DNA of 64,000 bases from Siphonodentalium dalli (lineage: Eukaryota; Mollusca; Scaphopoda; Gadilida; Siphonodentaliidae). The notes below the pieces were generated by a model. That model saw nothing but the letters and a program-made list of their open reading frames with translations, was not told the DNA's origin and did not search any database. Position numbers and translations under genes: made by a program. This document shows, one piece after another, positions 43,601 to 48,791 of this stretch. How positions within the stretch are numbered: the first letter of the stretch is position 1; the number at the start of each line of letters is the position of its first letter. The DNA lies in the NCBI GenBank assembly GCA_032622095.1, contig CP136063.1:149351379-149415378 (forward strand), read 5' to 3'.

Positions 43601-44153
43601 TGGTGAAAATCTAATATAAGATACAGTAATGCTGTAATTAATCGACTCCTTAACCAGAGCAGAATTATGGGTAACTTTTCAGGATTTAGTCGGAAATATG
43701 GCTTGTTGGCATTCATCGGAAAGCTCTGTATCTTGCATTCGTCGAGAGCTTTCCGATGAATGGCAACAAGCCATATTTCCGACTAAATCCTGAAAAGTTA
43801 TCCATAATTCTGCCCTGGTTAAGGAGTCAATTAATTAGAGCATTACTGTATACAGACCATTTCCTTATGTTAATTTATTCTTAAGTATTCGCACATTTTA
43901 GATCGGAATCGATACGATTCATTGATTTAATATATGATTACTATAATGCTGGTGTCTCACTTATGTGTATACTATATATAAGACAATATATCACCCAATT
44001 TGCATTCAGATTTTTTATCACCCAGAATATGGATTGTTTAAACAGAAAACAGTCGTCAACAAGCTGAAAAGAAGAACAATATATAATAACACTGCATGAA
44101 TGCAATATAATTATATTATAATTGAGACTTTATATATTAAGACTTACCGGCAT
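7503..44153 (-). CDS. Annexin gene (multi-exon; span from start codon to stop codon)
   Basis: Four-repeat annexin, a family of cytosolic proteins that bind acidic phospholipid membranes in a calcium-dependent way. The exons, listed separately, join in phase to give about 320 residues: a very short N-terminal tail, then repeat 1 (MKGMGTDEE ... DDLKYEL), repeat 2 (GAGTDES ... SDCGGYF), repeat 3 ([12 protein letters not shown] ... VEAGYLAI) and repeat 4 ([19 protein letters not shown] ... [15 protein letters not shown]). Exon lengths 95, 114 and 91 bp in repeats 1-2 are the sizes I recall for vertebrate annexin genes, which supports orthologous structure. Introns reach 13.6 kb and are full of repeats. 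Exon 16021-16170 does not stay in one frame. I cannot assign it to a numbered annexin subfamily. The family call is very secure; the exact first exon is less so. Confidence 0.93.
7660..7918. repeat. Hairpin MITE, 'CATTCTCTTATATATGCGAG' family, copy 2
   Basis: Ends are TTAACCCTTCCATGACTGGA and the inverted ...CCATCATGAAATGGTTAA. The inside has CCTTGTAAGCCAGTGCATTC and its inverted partners. It lies in the last annexin intron, just upstream of the terminal exon. Confidence 0.8.
8081..8331. repeat. Hairpin MITE, 'CATTCTCTTATATATGCGAG' family, copy 3
   Basis: TTAACCCTTCCACGGCTGGA at the left and TCATGAAAGGGTTAA at the right, same interior as copy 2. Inside the last annexin intron. Confidence 0.8.
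8819..9072. repeat. TAACCCTTTCTATAC MITE, copy in opposite orientation
   Basis: Starts TTAACCCTTTCTATATTAAA. The interior ATGTTCAGATAATAAGTT and GTTGAACTTATTTTC are an inverted pair also found at 10512-10772, 11254-11510 and 20999-21263. It lies 40 bp from annexin exon 8. Confidence 0.7.
9113..9225 (-). CDS. Annexin exon 8 (repeat 4, 113 bp)
   Basis: Two bases complete Val, then [20 protein letters not shown] and [17 protein letters not shown], ending in phase 0 at donor GTAAAT. FFAxRLxxA and [10 protein letters not shown] are the repeat 4 signatures. The calcium loop reads CFGTED where GAGTDD or GxGTDD is usual, so the first loop glycine is replaced by cysteine. Confidence 0.95.
10512..10772. 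repeat. TAACCCTTTCTATAC MITE
   Basis: Terminal ...TTTCTATACTAAACACTCA and TTTAGTATAGAAAGGGTTAA are inverted repeats. Inside, AATGTTCAGATAATAAGTTC and GAACTTATTATCTGAA pair. Just downstream of annexin exon 7 in the intron. Confidence 0.8.
10849..11029 (-). CDS. Annexin exon 7 (repeat 3, 181 bp)
   Basis: Sixty codons plus one base, starting phase 0: [40 protein letters not shown], then [20 protein letters not shown]. GExxWGTDE and the RSFxQLRATF motif are diagnostic of annexin repeat 3. It ends G|GTACTA in phase 1; G plus TC of exon 8 gives Val. Acceptor TTTAAATTTCCAG. Confidence 0.95.
11254..11510. repeat. TAACCCTTTCTATAC MITE, second copy
   Basis: Same termini and interior as 10512-10772 (CTTCTATACTAAACACTCAT ... 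AGTTTAGAAAGGGTTA). The two copies flank annexin exon 7 in direct orientation. Confidence 0.8.
11515..13035. other. Annexin intron sequence; no gene seen
   Basis: AT-rich. A small inverted repeat is visible at about 12080-12225: AAAATACACTCGCGTGGTC / CATGAGTGTATTTTGC, with ACGATGCTAACAACGTGGT / ATGTTGTTTGCATCAT. No exon of annexin is expected here because exons 6 and 7 already join in phase. Confidence 0.5.
13041..13850. repeat. Minisatellite, about 48-bp unit, roughly 16-17 copies
   Basis: Repeated GCAAGAAGACGCTGTTA[A/G]C, TTCAAGCAT, TACATTTAATAATTCAATT. The unit length varies a little (46-50 bp), but several adjacent units are 48 bp, so a 69-codon open frame with a 16-residue period appears at 13314-13523. 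The array decays after about 13800. It lies in the annexin intron between exons 6 and 7. Confidence 0.9.
14035..14165. repeat. Three-copy tandem repeat, about 55 bp
   Basis: CAAATGGTGTGCTACAT, then TACATAATACAATAACTAT and TTTGAACAAATGG repeat three times. A GGT/GGGTGG-rich low-complexity stretch follows at about 14318-14390. Confidence 0.8.
14400..16015. other. Annexin intron; no gene seen
   Basis: Unique-looking AT-rich DNA. A 101-codon plus-strand frame at 14895-15200 has no recognisable domain and no splice context. I treat it as chance. Confidence 0.4.
16021..16170 (-). CDS. Annexin exon 6 (end of repeat 2 into repeat 3), frame disrupted
   Basis: From the acceptor CAATTTTTAG the frame reads (M)[20 protein letters not shown] then [11 protein letters not shown] and a stop TAA at about 16073. 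The expected continuation [20 protein letters not shown] is present immediately afterwards, one frame over, and runs to the donor GTATGT in phase 0, as the next exon requires. The exon is therefore real but carries a net one-frame shift near 16075-16085, equivalent to a 2-bp loss in the GAGA-like stretch or a 1-bp gain. In vertebrate annexins an intron sits close to this point, so loss of an intron with untidy repair is another explanation. Confidence 0.85.
16901..16991 (-). CDS. Annexin exon 5 (start of repeat 2, 91 bp)
   Basis: Thirty codons plus one base: [20 protein letters not shown] then [10 protein letters not shown], ending A|GTAAGT in phase 1. GAGTDE is the canonical type II calcium loop and E-I-x-C-S-R the standard helix B motif. 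Acceptor CTCTGACAG. The dangling A plus TG of the next exon makes Met. Confidence 0.94.
17692..19530. repeat. CCAAGATGGC repeat array (interrupted), with GAGCTAAAA tail
   Basis: The lead-in GTCAATGACACTGTAGCTCA is followed by at least six units of about 165 bp built from AAATCCAAGATGGCTGCTGG, GGCCATGTTTTTTGGCCGA and CATCTACATGTCA, alternating with ACGACCTGTAGCCCGCGCC. The 3' end has ACACGCATTCACGCATATAC, GGACGACAGACGCC and GTTGAGCTAAAAAC. Split by the insertion at 17957-18603. In the annexin intron upstream of exon 5. Confidence 0.85.
17957..18603. mobile_element. Insertion into the repeat array, flanked by CCTGCAG
   Basis: Foreign sequence interrupts a repeat unit between two copies of CCTGCAG (17950-17956 and 18604-18610), which look like a 7-8 bp target duplication. 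The left end CAGGGACCAG and following GC-rich GGGCGACTTCTTCGCCC differ from the AT-rich remainder. The size, duplication and CAGGG start fit a hAT-like non-autonomous element, but the right end is not a clear inverted copy. Confidence 0.5.
19655..20215. repeat. Tandem array, about 160-bp unit, 3-4 copies
   Basis: Units contain AGACAAACTAAGACCCATAA (19732, 19893, 20055), TTTTCGAACTCGTCCGAGAT, CATATACCAAATATTGTTG and GAGTTATCGCGCTAACGG. The array ends in GTCCGCCCGCCCGCCCGCC at about 20354-20372 and GTCGAGTTTTTGAAAAACTC. Confidence 0.85.
20661..20774 (-). CDS. Annexin exon 4 (end of repeat 1, 114 bp)
   Basis: Thirty-eight codons in phase 0: [20 protein letters not shown] then [18 protein letters not shown]. 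It matches the annexin signature DLxxDLKxELxGxxE...ALMxPPxxxDxxxLxxAM. The glutamate of KYEL is the bidentate calcium ligand that pairs with the GxGT loop. Acceptor TTATTTAG, donor GTGGGT. Confidence 0.93.
20999..21263. repeat. TAACCCTTTCTATAC MITE, diverged copy
   Basis: TTAACCCATTCTTTACTAAA at the left, ATTTAGTGAAGAAAGGGTTT at the right, with the internal AATAAGTTCAACAA / TTGTTGAATTTATT pair. Between annexin exons 3 and 4. Confidence 0.75.
21437..21531 (-). CDS. Annexin exon 3 (repeat 1, 95 bp)
   Basis: Two bases (GG) complete the glycine of KGMG, then [20 protein letters not shown] and [11 protein letters not shown], ending in phase 0 at donor GTTTGT. It carries the GTDE calcium-loop residues and helices B-D of repeat 1, with the usual RxxI...Y-GK spacing. 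Acceptor is TTTATTTTATAG. The length of 95 bp equals the conserved vertebrate exon. Confidence 0.93.
22081..22534. repeat. Inverted-repeat element
   Basis: GATCATATTCCACCAGTACA through AAAACCTGGGAACTTT near the left end is repeated in inverse at the right end (AAAGTTCCCAGGTTTTGTAC through GGTGGAATATGATC). The second arm parts CTGACAGGGAACTTTATAA and TTATAAGGTACCCTGTCA also pair. A further inner stem (TTGCATG...TTTGTGAGCC / GGCTCACAAAGTCAC...CATGCAA) lies at about 22235-22370. Confidence 0.75.
23100..23540. repeat. Dispersed repeat, 'GGTACTCAATCCG' family, diverged
   Basis: Shares AAAGGTACTCAATCCGAT, AAAACGTGTTATTTATCAAC, GAGTTATCCATCTTAATCCG and GGGTTCCTCGACTC with 41623-42080 and 37795-38215. 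Confidence 0.7.
23757..23884. repeat. Short hairpin MITE
   Basis: About 55-bp arms (CTATTTTATATGTAATTTAT, ACTAAATTCTATTTGAGCC) pair with GGCTCAAATCGAATTTAGT and ATAAATTCCGTATAAAATAG around a loop TTGGTAAACATC. Confidence 0.8.
24171..24361. repeat. AT-rich inverted repeat
   Basis: AATAACTGAATATAATATAC at the left and ATGACATATTCAGTTATTCG at the right pair. The centre is a near-perfect stem TTTTTATAATATATGAAAT / ATTTCATATATTATAAAAA. Confidence 0.75.
24484..25673. mobile_element. Relic of a TAGTCCAGTG-ended DNA element (left end plus ORF remnant)
   Basis: The terminus TAGTCCAGTGCATTTATGAG followed by TAATTGCAACACA matches the ends of the elements at 25674-27926 and 46487-48791, here without a partner right end. 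It encloses the cysteine-rich ORF at 25248-25673. Probably a coding relative of the two palindromic elements, broken by the insertion of one of them. Confidence 0.55.
25248..25673 (-). pseudogene. Mobile-element-type ORF fragment with cysteine-rich C-terminus
   Basis: An open frame of about 140 codons outside the inserted element, including [73 protein letters not shown] and RCTCLIRK. The arrangement WGW...L.PI...APxELLxxIxCxCKxxCxxxRCxC is one I recognise from repetitive uncharacterised proteins in many invertebrate genomes, usually followed by further cysteines that are missing here. It is truncated at the N-terminal side by the element at 25674 and stops early at the C-terminus. Function unknown; association with mobile DNA is inferred from context. 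Confidence 0.6.
25674..27926. mobile_element. 2.25-kb near-palindromic foldback transposon in annexin intron
   Basis: Ends are TAGTCCAGTGCATTTATG and CATAAATGCACTGGACTA, flanked by a 3-bp direct repeat TAT. The two halves are inverted copies over nearly the whole length. Matching pieces include CAATTGCAACACA-type ends, TGTGTTCCATTGTATGGAC / GTCCATACAATGGTGGAACA, TTTTTCGAGTTATGTGCCTC / GAGGCACATAACTCAAAAA and GGGGTAGGTGAAATC / TTTCCCCTACCCC. The centre is near 26800. No transposase frame, so non-autonomous. Confidence 0.85.
27930..29530. other. Annexin intron; no gene seen
   Basis: Apparently low-copy DNA between the foldback element and exon 2b. Small frames at 27981-28175 and 28874-29119 have no recognisable domain. 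Confidence 0.4.
29536..29611 (-). CDS. Annexin exon 2, copy b (duplicate of copy a)
   Basis: The 76-bp exon has acceptor ...TTGATAG and donor G|GTATGT. It reads [20 protein letters not shown] and continues CMKGM plus the split G. It shares [13 protein letters not shown] and MKGMG with copy a and has the same 3' phase (1). Because it starts in phase 0 while copy a ends in phase 1, including both in one mRNA would shift the frame, so only one can be used per productive transcript. Confidence 0.9.
30462..30540 (-). CDS. Annexin exon 2, copy a (start of repeat 1)
   Basis: The 79-bp exon begins after ...CTGACAG in phase 0 and ends ATG G|GTAGGT in phase 1. It reads [20 protein letters not shown] and continues AAMKGM, with G completed across the junction. 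This is the annexin N-terminal segment plus the first helix of repeat 1 up to the calcium loop KGMGTDE. A second copy lies 850 bp downstream at 29536-29611 with the same phases and very similar sequence. Confidence 0.9.
30651..30696 (-). CDS. Possible alternative annexin 5' exon (46 bp)
   Basis: A 46-bp minus-strand segment has a pyrimidine-rich acceptor (TTTTATTTTATTAG) and a GTATTT donor. It contains its own ATG, and reading from it gives [14 protein letters not shown], which ends in phase 0 just before the KPTVKP exon. DYP-KPTV resembles the proline/tyrosine N-terminal tails of several annexins. If it were spliced between the MP exon and either second exon the frame would break, so it could be an alternative start exon, a poison exon, or chance. 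Confidence 0.3.
30700..31935. other. Annexin intron; no gene seen, possible LINE-tail echo
   Basis: Low-copy sequence. A plus-strand frame at about 31465-31530 reads [16 protein letters not shown], which recalls the AAPxLWNSLP motif of LINE tails, but nothing around it supports an element. CGTACTGAGTAC phrases repeat near 31000-31065. Confidence 0.3.
31940..32512. repeat. Scattered 16-bp motif CGATACCTACGTTACC (five copies)
   Basis: Copies at 31940-31954, 32136-32151, 32324-32339, 32483-32498 and, as CGATACATACGTTAC, 32498-32512. Spacing is 150-200 bp, with no obvious similarity between the spacers. More copies at 35618-35633 (one mismatch), 35981-35996 and inverted at 36378-36393. Confidence 0.8.
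33099..35240. repeat. GC-rich satellite, 122-bp unit in four higher-order blocks
   Basis: The basic unit contains CAAATTTCAAGTCGATAGCT, CCACCCGTTTCCGAGATCT, GTCTGCGCATGCGCGAAGC, GTCGCACGGGCTCGGCGACC and AAATTCGTATCCGGGGCAAG. Blocks start with CTAGCCGATGAGCCCGACGT at about 33099, 33831, 34257 and 34814. They end with a GACAGACAAACA-type run and AGGTCTTCAAAATATATATG. Because three units are 366 bp, overlapping open frames arise on both strands; they are by-products. Lies in the first annexin intron. Confidence 0.95.
35245..36600. other. Annexin intron; no gene seen
   Basis: Low-copy DNA with three more copies of the CGATACCTACGTTACC motif (35618, 35981, 36378 inverted). No supported exon. Confidence 0.4.
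36607..36752. repeat. Hairpin MITE, 'CATTCTCTTATATATGCGAG' family, copy 4
   Basis: GATCCTGTGCCAGTGCATTC, AAGTCAAGGTAAATATTGTT and CTCTTATATTTGCGAGGCTC match the other copies. The first arm is shortened. Confidence 0.75.
37465..37576 (-). repeat. tRNA-like SINE-type repeat, copy 1
   Basis: On the minus strand TTAAGGATATCCC, GTGGTTAGATCGTGGATACG, GTCTGGGCTAACAGACGAGG and GGGTTCGATCTG. A-box-like and B-box-like (GGTTCGATC) phrases suggest a tRNA-derived promoter, but no acceptor stem closes, so this is not a tRNA gene. Confidence 0.35.
37795..38215. repeat. Dispersed repeat, 'GGTACTCAATCCG' family
   Basis: AAAGGTACTCAATCCGATCA, CAACAACAACAATCCGATCA and GGTCCTATATTACTATTTCT are nearly identical to 2545-2650. 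A second half resembles 41880-42020 in inverse order. Confidence 0.75.
38220..39390. other. Annexin intron; no gene seen
   Basis: Contains short TA/ATAT microsatellites (about 38686-38700) and small frames only. Part of the stretch at 38700-38780 is echoed in inverse at about 39755-39830 (TGTGTCGGTGTATGCACACC / GGTGTGCATACACCGACACA), with GTGACTCATT / AATGAGTCAC and ACGTTTGTG / CACAAACGT, so the interval is bounded by an inverted repeat. Confidence 0.5.
39395..39510 (+). repeat. tRNA-like SINE-type repeat, copy 2
   Basis: GGGGCTTCC, TTAAGGATGTCCC, GTGGTTAGGTCGTGGATAAG, TCTGGGCTAGACGA and GCGGGTTCATACCCCG align with the minus-strand copy at 37465-37576. Confidence 0.35.
40003..41082. repeat. 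Foldback element with nested CCAAGATGGC unit
   Basis: Outer arms GGTTACAGTGAAGTAATTA and the inverted AATTACTTCACTGTAACC. Inner arms AGGCCTATCAGGGGGGGGG with TTCCGGCACGTATG pair with CATACGTGCCTGAA and CCCCCCCCTGGGCCTAT. A unit of the CCAAGATGGC family sits inside at 40735-40860. Confidence 0.75.
41623..42080. repeat. Dispersed repeat, 'GGTACTCAATCCG' family, with poly-C
   Basis: AAGGTACTCAATCCGATCAG, CACAAAACGTGTTATTTATC and GGGTTCCTCGACTCAATC, with a homopolymeric C run at about 42019-42030. Confidence 0.75.
42740..42960. repeat. Single copy of the 'TGTTGGAAATTT' repeat
   Basis: GCAAAATCCTAACATCT, AGTGTTGGAAATTT, a C run at 42842-42860 and GTTGGAAAATTCCAGC resemble the units of the array at 44870-45660. 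Confidence 0.65.
43621..43855. repeat. Near-perfect 235-bp palindrome
   Basis: The left arm runs ATACAGTAATGCTGTAATTA, CTCCTTAACCAGAGCAGAAT, GTCGGAAATATGGCTTGTTG, CATCGGAAAGCTCT. It is returned in inverse order by GAGCTTTCCGATGAATGGC, CAACAAGCCATATTTCCGAC, ATTCTGCCCTGGTTAAGGAG and GCATTACTGTAT. The spacer TGTATCTTGCATTCGTC is about 20 bp. No coding content. Confidence 0.9.
44148..44153 (-). CDS. Annexin first coding exon (ATG CCG, then GT donor)
   Basis: On the minus strand ATG CCG is followed directly by the strong donor GTAAGT (donor bases 44147-44146). An in-frame TAA lies two codons upstream of the ATG, so the reading frame must open here if the exon is used. Ending in phase 0 after two codons, it fits either copy of the next exon, giving MP-KPTVKP or MP-GSIRP. 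A very short first coding exon is normal for annexins. The 5' untranslated part extends to higher coordinates and its limit is not visible. The 13.6-kb gap to the next exon and the lack of transcript data keep this an inference. Confidence 0.55.
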
Positions 44154-44869
44154 GATGCTTTATGTTCCGAAGTATCCGATGTAAGATAAAGTAAACTAGC
44201 CACACCTTAATCTTGACTTCCACGCGGCACTCTGACACGGACTTGTCAACCTACACAAGTGATTCAGTGAACGCAGGTATAATCTCGTCGCTCGATGAAA
44301 TCACATGACCGTAGTAAAAACTCGTAGGATGTATACGGACGTGAATCATTGGAGTGTGATACGATTGCCAGGTGAAACCAACTGCAGACGGAAACCTTAG
44401 TGGGTGTATTTGTACTATAGTTGGGCGAAAGTAATATATATTTGTTCTTCTGAGGAAAAACTATATAGCATGTGTATGCGTCAGTAGACTAAACAGAAAC
44501 AGTGTACGCCAATTTGTTTTAATGAATGCGGTTGGGTTCAGACTGAGTAATATTTAAAGCGACATCATGTTCAGACACAATGTCGGGATGGGTGTGGTTC
44601 TGAGCCACTATGTAGAGCCATTCTGTGTAAAAATTCACTCAGGAGTCACTCTGCCAACATACTGTACTCTGAATCTATGCTAATCTCGTCGACATGGACT
44701 TTCTCTGAATCGTGCGGACACACCCACAGGGACGTGGCTAGAGGGTCTCCGTTGGGGGTGCCTCTTTATAAACCATGGTTATATCTACCTGTTATGATAA
44801 TATTCATATATTTTGAAACTGAAAAGTGCACAAATCATAACATCTAGTGGTCTAACTCCAGACAAATGC

Positions 44870-45660
44870 ACACGACTACGGGCAATAGACCAGGACACAC
44901 CGGACCGACCATGGTTGTTCGGCCCGGTGTGAGAAAATTTAGAAAACTAAACAAGAAAATCGCAAAATCCTAGCATCTAGACTGACCTCAAGCTTTCCTA
45001 GTGTTGGAAATTTCAAACCTCATACTCTCCCTTAGATTGGAATTTTCCCAACTGATGACCATTTCAGTCAACAATTTTAACCAAATGTAGTAAAATATTG
45101 CTTACTTAAACTCATTTGTAGTTTTTCATTGGCCACGGGGAGTGACCAGGACACACCGGGCCGACCATGGTTCGGGCCGGTGTGCGAAAATTTTGAAATC
45201 GGAACAACTTGAGAAAATCGCAAAATCCTAGCATCTAGACTAACCTCAAGCATTCATAGAGTTGGAAATTTCAAACCTGACACCCCGACTTAGGTTGGAA
45301 AATTTCCAACTGATAATTCCAGTGACAATTTTGACCAAATGTAGGACAATATTGGTTTCTTAAATTAACTAAAAGTTTTTGACTGGCCATTGGGGAGGGA
45401 CCAGGACACAAGCTTTCCAAGTGTTGGAAATTTCCAACCTGACACCCCTAAGGTTGGAAAATTTCTAACTGATGGCCATTTCAGTCCAAATTTTTTACCA
45501 AAAGAAGGAAAATATGCAAATATTGGTCCAAAAACAATAAATTCCCCCAAATAAATTGTTTGAAAATCAAACTACAAGAACATTTTCAACCTATTGTTGG
45601 TGTGAAATTTCCAACTAATGTTGTGTCAGGTATGAAATTTCCAACTGTTGAAAATTTTGA
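44870..45660. repeat. Tandem array, about 270-bp unit, three copies
   Basis: Repeated CCAGGACACACCGG, CCGACCATGG, AAAATCGCAAAATCCTAGCA, AGTGTTGGAAATTTC and ACCAAATGTAG phrases at 44870, 45140 and 45405. A poly-G run follows at about 45669-45683. Confidence 0.8.
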
Positions 45661-45757
45661 CCAAAGTTGGGGGGGGGGGGGGGTGAGACCCCCCATACCC
45701 CCTGTCGCCACGTCTCTGATGATAAGCTAGGTCGAGCGTGCTAGTTTTGTACATAGT

Positions 45758-46116
45758 TGACGAACATGACATTTTTAACTTATTCCCTATTCCTTATTCC
45801 TTATTTTTTTAAATGTCGTTTTCGACCGATTTGACGGCATGGGTGGGTAGCCGGCCCCAAATGCCACCTAGAAACACCCCGACCCCCCACCCATCACCCC
45901 CGGGGGTGAAAATGGGGTATGGACCATTTCGAGAACGGTAAGGATTTCGACCGATTTGACGGCATGGGTGGGTGGCCGGCCCCAAATACCACCTAGAAAC
46001 ACCCCGACCCCCCCCCCACCCATCACCCGGGGGGGGGGGTGCCACCCCGAGGGGGTGAAAATGGGGTATGGACCATTTTCGAGAACGGTAAGGATTTCGA
46101 CCGATTTGACGGCATG
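45758..46116. repeat. Left long inverted repeat of the composite zinc-finger element
   Basis: TGACGAACATGACATTT, then AAATGTCGTTTTCGACCGAT, TTGACGGCATGGGTGGGT, GCCGGCCCCAAATGCCACCT, GAAAATGGGGTATGGACCAT and GAGAACGGTAAGG. The GACCGATTTGACGGCATG block recurs at 45824, 45949 and 46099, so the arm is itself tandem. The inverted partner is 49964-50287. Confidence 0.85.
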
Positions 46117-46486
46117 CGACCATGCGAGCGTGACGTGTATGAGAAGGAATTCAGTCATATATGGAGTCTGACAATGCAAAAGAGGGCGAACACCAGCGAT
46201 CGTCCATACGAGAGTGGCGTGTATGAGAAGGAATTCAGTTATATATAGAGTCTGGCAACGCAACAGAGGACGAACACCGACGATCGACCATACGAGCGTG
46301 ACGTGTATCATAAGGAATTCATCATATATGGAGTCTGGCAATGCATAAGAGGACGAACACCGGCGATCGATCATACGAGAGTGACGTGTATGCGAAGGAA
46401 TTCAGTTATATATGGAGTTTAGCAACGCATAAGAGGACGGACACCGACGATCGACCATGCGAGCGTGACGTATATGAGAAGCAATT
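46117..46486 (+). pseudogene. Degenerate C2H2 zinc-finger array, left part
   Basis: 84-bp units read like C2H2 fingers with TGEKPY-type linkers: KRTNTSDRPYESGVYEKEFS, then HKRTNTGDRSYESDVYAKEF. The finger spacing is kept but the two cysteines are Ser/Arg/Gly and Tyr, and the linker-side histidine is Asn. Stops and small indels interrupt the frame (for example TAG after TTATATA at about 46246). It continues after the inserted element at 48792. Confidence 0.75.
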
Positions 46487-48791
46487 TAGTCCAGTGCATT
46501 TATGAGAAAAAAATGCCATACCCGGAACTAATTGCAACAGAATTTTTTTTTGCTGGAATAAGTACATAAACCCTCCATAAACAACATACTAAAAATCGGC
46601 AAAAATCGGAAAAAGGGAAATTGGTGAATTTCGTGAAATAAATTTGGGGAAATTTGGTCAAATCATCAATTTATGGATTTTCATGGATGCATATAAAAAC
46701 AATCAAATTCACAAATCCTACAAATGGTATGTGTATTGTGTCGACATCAATTTCCTGAACCCAGTACTGAAAACCAGTCCCAGATTCATTACGTATTTTT
46801 CGAGTTGTGTGCCTTCAAAAACGCGAGTTTACCTGATTTCGGCCCATTTTTTGGGCCTCAATTTCGAAGAATGAGCCAAAATGCCTTATTTATGATTAAT
46901 TATTAAAAAAAACTAGAGCAAACTGAAGGGATTTCTCAGTGTTATAGTAAGTTCCTCACTAGATTAAACACAAAATATGATTAATATGTGTATCTATAAT
47001 TAAGAAGAAGATTATATTCTCAAACAAAATGTGTGTTCCATTGTATGGACTTGGCCAATTTTGCCTCTGACACTGAATATGTGTGATGAAATGCAATATT
47101 TGAGGTCATGTAACTCAATAATTTAATACCCATATGCCATGCTTTTCTTATAACCTTTTAAGTATGTTGGATTGAACAAATTGTAAAGGTATTAACAGGA
47201 CATTATATAAGAAAATAAACTTATGGCCCTTTGAATACTTAGTTTTAGCTTGCTTCCAAAGATGCCAGTTTGAGGCATTTTTGTCCAATCTAAAAGGTTT
47301 AGGGCCATACAAACAAAAAACAATGGGTGTTTTAATGTGTAAAATTATTTGAACTTTCCTCCCACAACACTTTAGTGATAAAAAATTAGCCTTACATTGG
47401 TTATGCCATAGTATTTCACTTGATTTCTTTCATTTTTCAGGAAACTGACTCCAAATTTTAACGTTGGTATAGGGGTAGGAAAAATCACAAAATGCAATCT
47501 TATCACCAAATTACAGCCATTTCAGACACAATGTTGTTTTCTTCCAGTTTGTGTACATTCCTGTTGCATTATAAAACTGCTTAATACGTTATCGGACGTT
47601 GATTTATAATTTTATGGTTATGTTGTATAAAAACAATCCCAAAATGCCAATTTGACATTTCACTGCCAAATTATGACAACAAATATTATAGCTTTGTCAA
47701 TAAACATAAACAAAGGAAATATGAAAGTATGTATGAAAGAACAATGTAAGCAGAAACTGTTAATATAAAGTTTTCTGCTTCAAGATGCATAATTTTGAAG
47801 ATTTTGTTGATATGCTTTCCCCTACCCCATTTTTCTGCCGTTCAAATTTGGAGTAAGTTTCCAAAATGATGAGTGAAATCCAGTGACATTCATTGGTATA
47901 ACCATTGAAATGCTATTTTCTCAATAAAAAAATGATTTAAGAGGACAGATCACATAATTTTACACAATAAACTTTCGTTAATTTTTCTGAATATGCCTAA
48001 AATCCTTTTAAAATTGACAAAAACGTCCCACAATAGCATTTTCGGAAAAGAGGCTAGACTAAGAGTTCATAGGACCATAATTTTCCTTTCTTCACCAATG
48101 TATTTGGAAATTCCTTCACAATTTGTTCAATCTAGTATTCTCAAAATGTTATGAGAAAAGCAGAGCATATGGATATTAATTTATTGAGTTACATGACCTC
48201 AAATATGGCATTTCATCACACGAGTTCTGTGTCAAGGCAAATTTGGCTAAGTCCATACAATGGAACACACATTTTGTTTGAGAATATTTTATTCTCCTTA
48301 TTCATAGATGCACATATTAATCATATTTTGTGTTTTATCTAGTGAGGAAATTACTAAAACAGTGAAAAAGTAATTAATTTTGCTCTAGTTTTTAAAATAA
48401 TTAACCATATAATACGGCATTTGGCTCATTCTGCGAAATTAAGGCTCCGAAATCAGGTAAACTCGCGTTTTTGAAGTCACACAACTCGAAAAATACTTAA
48501 GGAATCTGGGAATGGTTTCCAGTTCTGGATTGAGGAAAATGTGGTCGACAAAATAGGCATGATATTTGTAGGCCTTGTAAATTTGAATTTTTTATATACA
48601 TTCATGAAAACCCATAAATTGATGATTTGACCAAATTTTATCAATTTTTTTTCACGAAATTCACTAATTTCCCTTTTTCCGATTTTTGCCGATTTTTAGT
48701 ATGTTGTTTATGGAGGGTATATGCACCAATTCCAGCAAAAAAAAATTCTGTTGCAATTAGTTCTGGGTAAAACCATAAATGCACTGGACTA
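46487..48791. mobile_element. 2.3-kb near-palindromic foldback transposon inside the zinc-finger array
   Basis: Ends TAGTCCAGTGCATTTATG and CATAAATGCACTGGACTA are flanked by ATT on both sides. The halves pair over more than 1 kb: AATTGCAACAGAATTTTTTT / AAAAAAATTCTGTTGCAATT, CTAAAAATCGGCAAAAATCG and its inverse, TTTTCGAGTTGTGTG and its inverse, ACACATTTTGTTTGAGAAT and its inverse. The centre is near 47640. Same family as 25674-27926. No open frame for a transposase. Confidence 0.9.
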
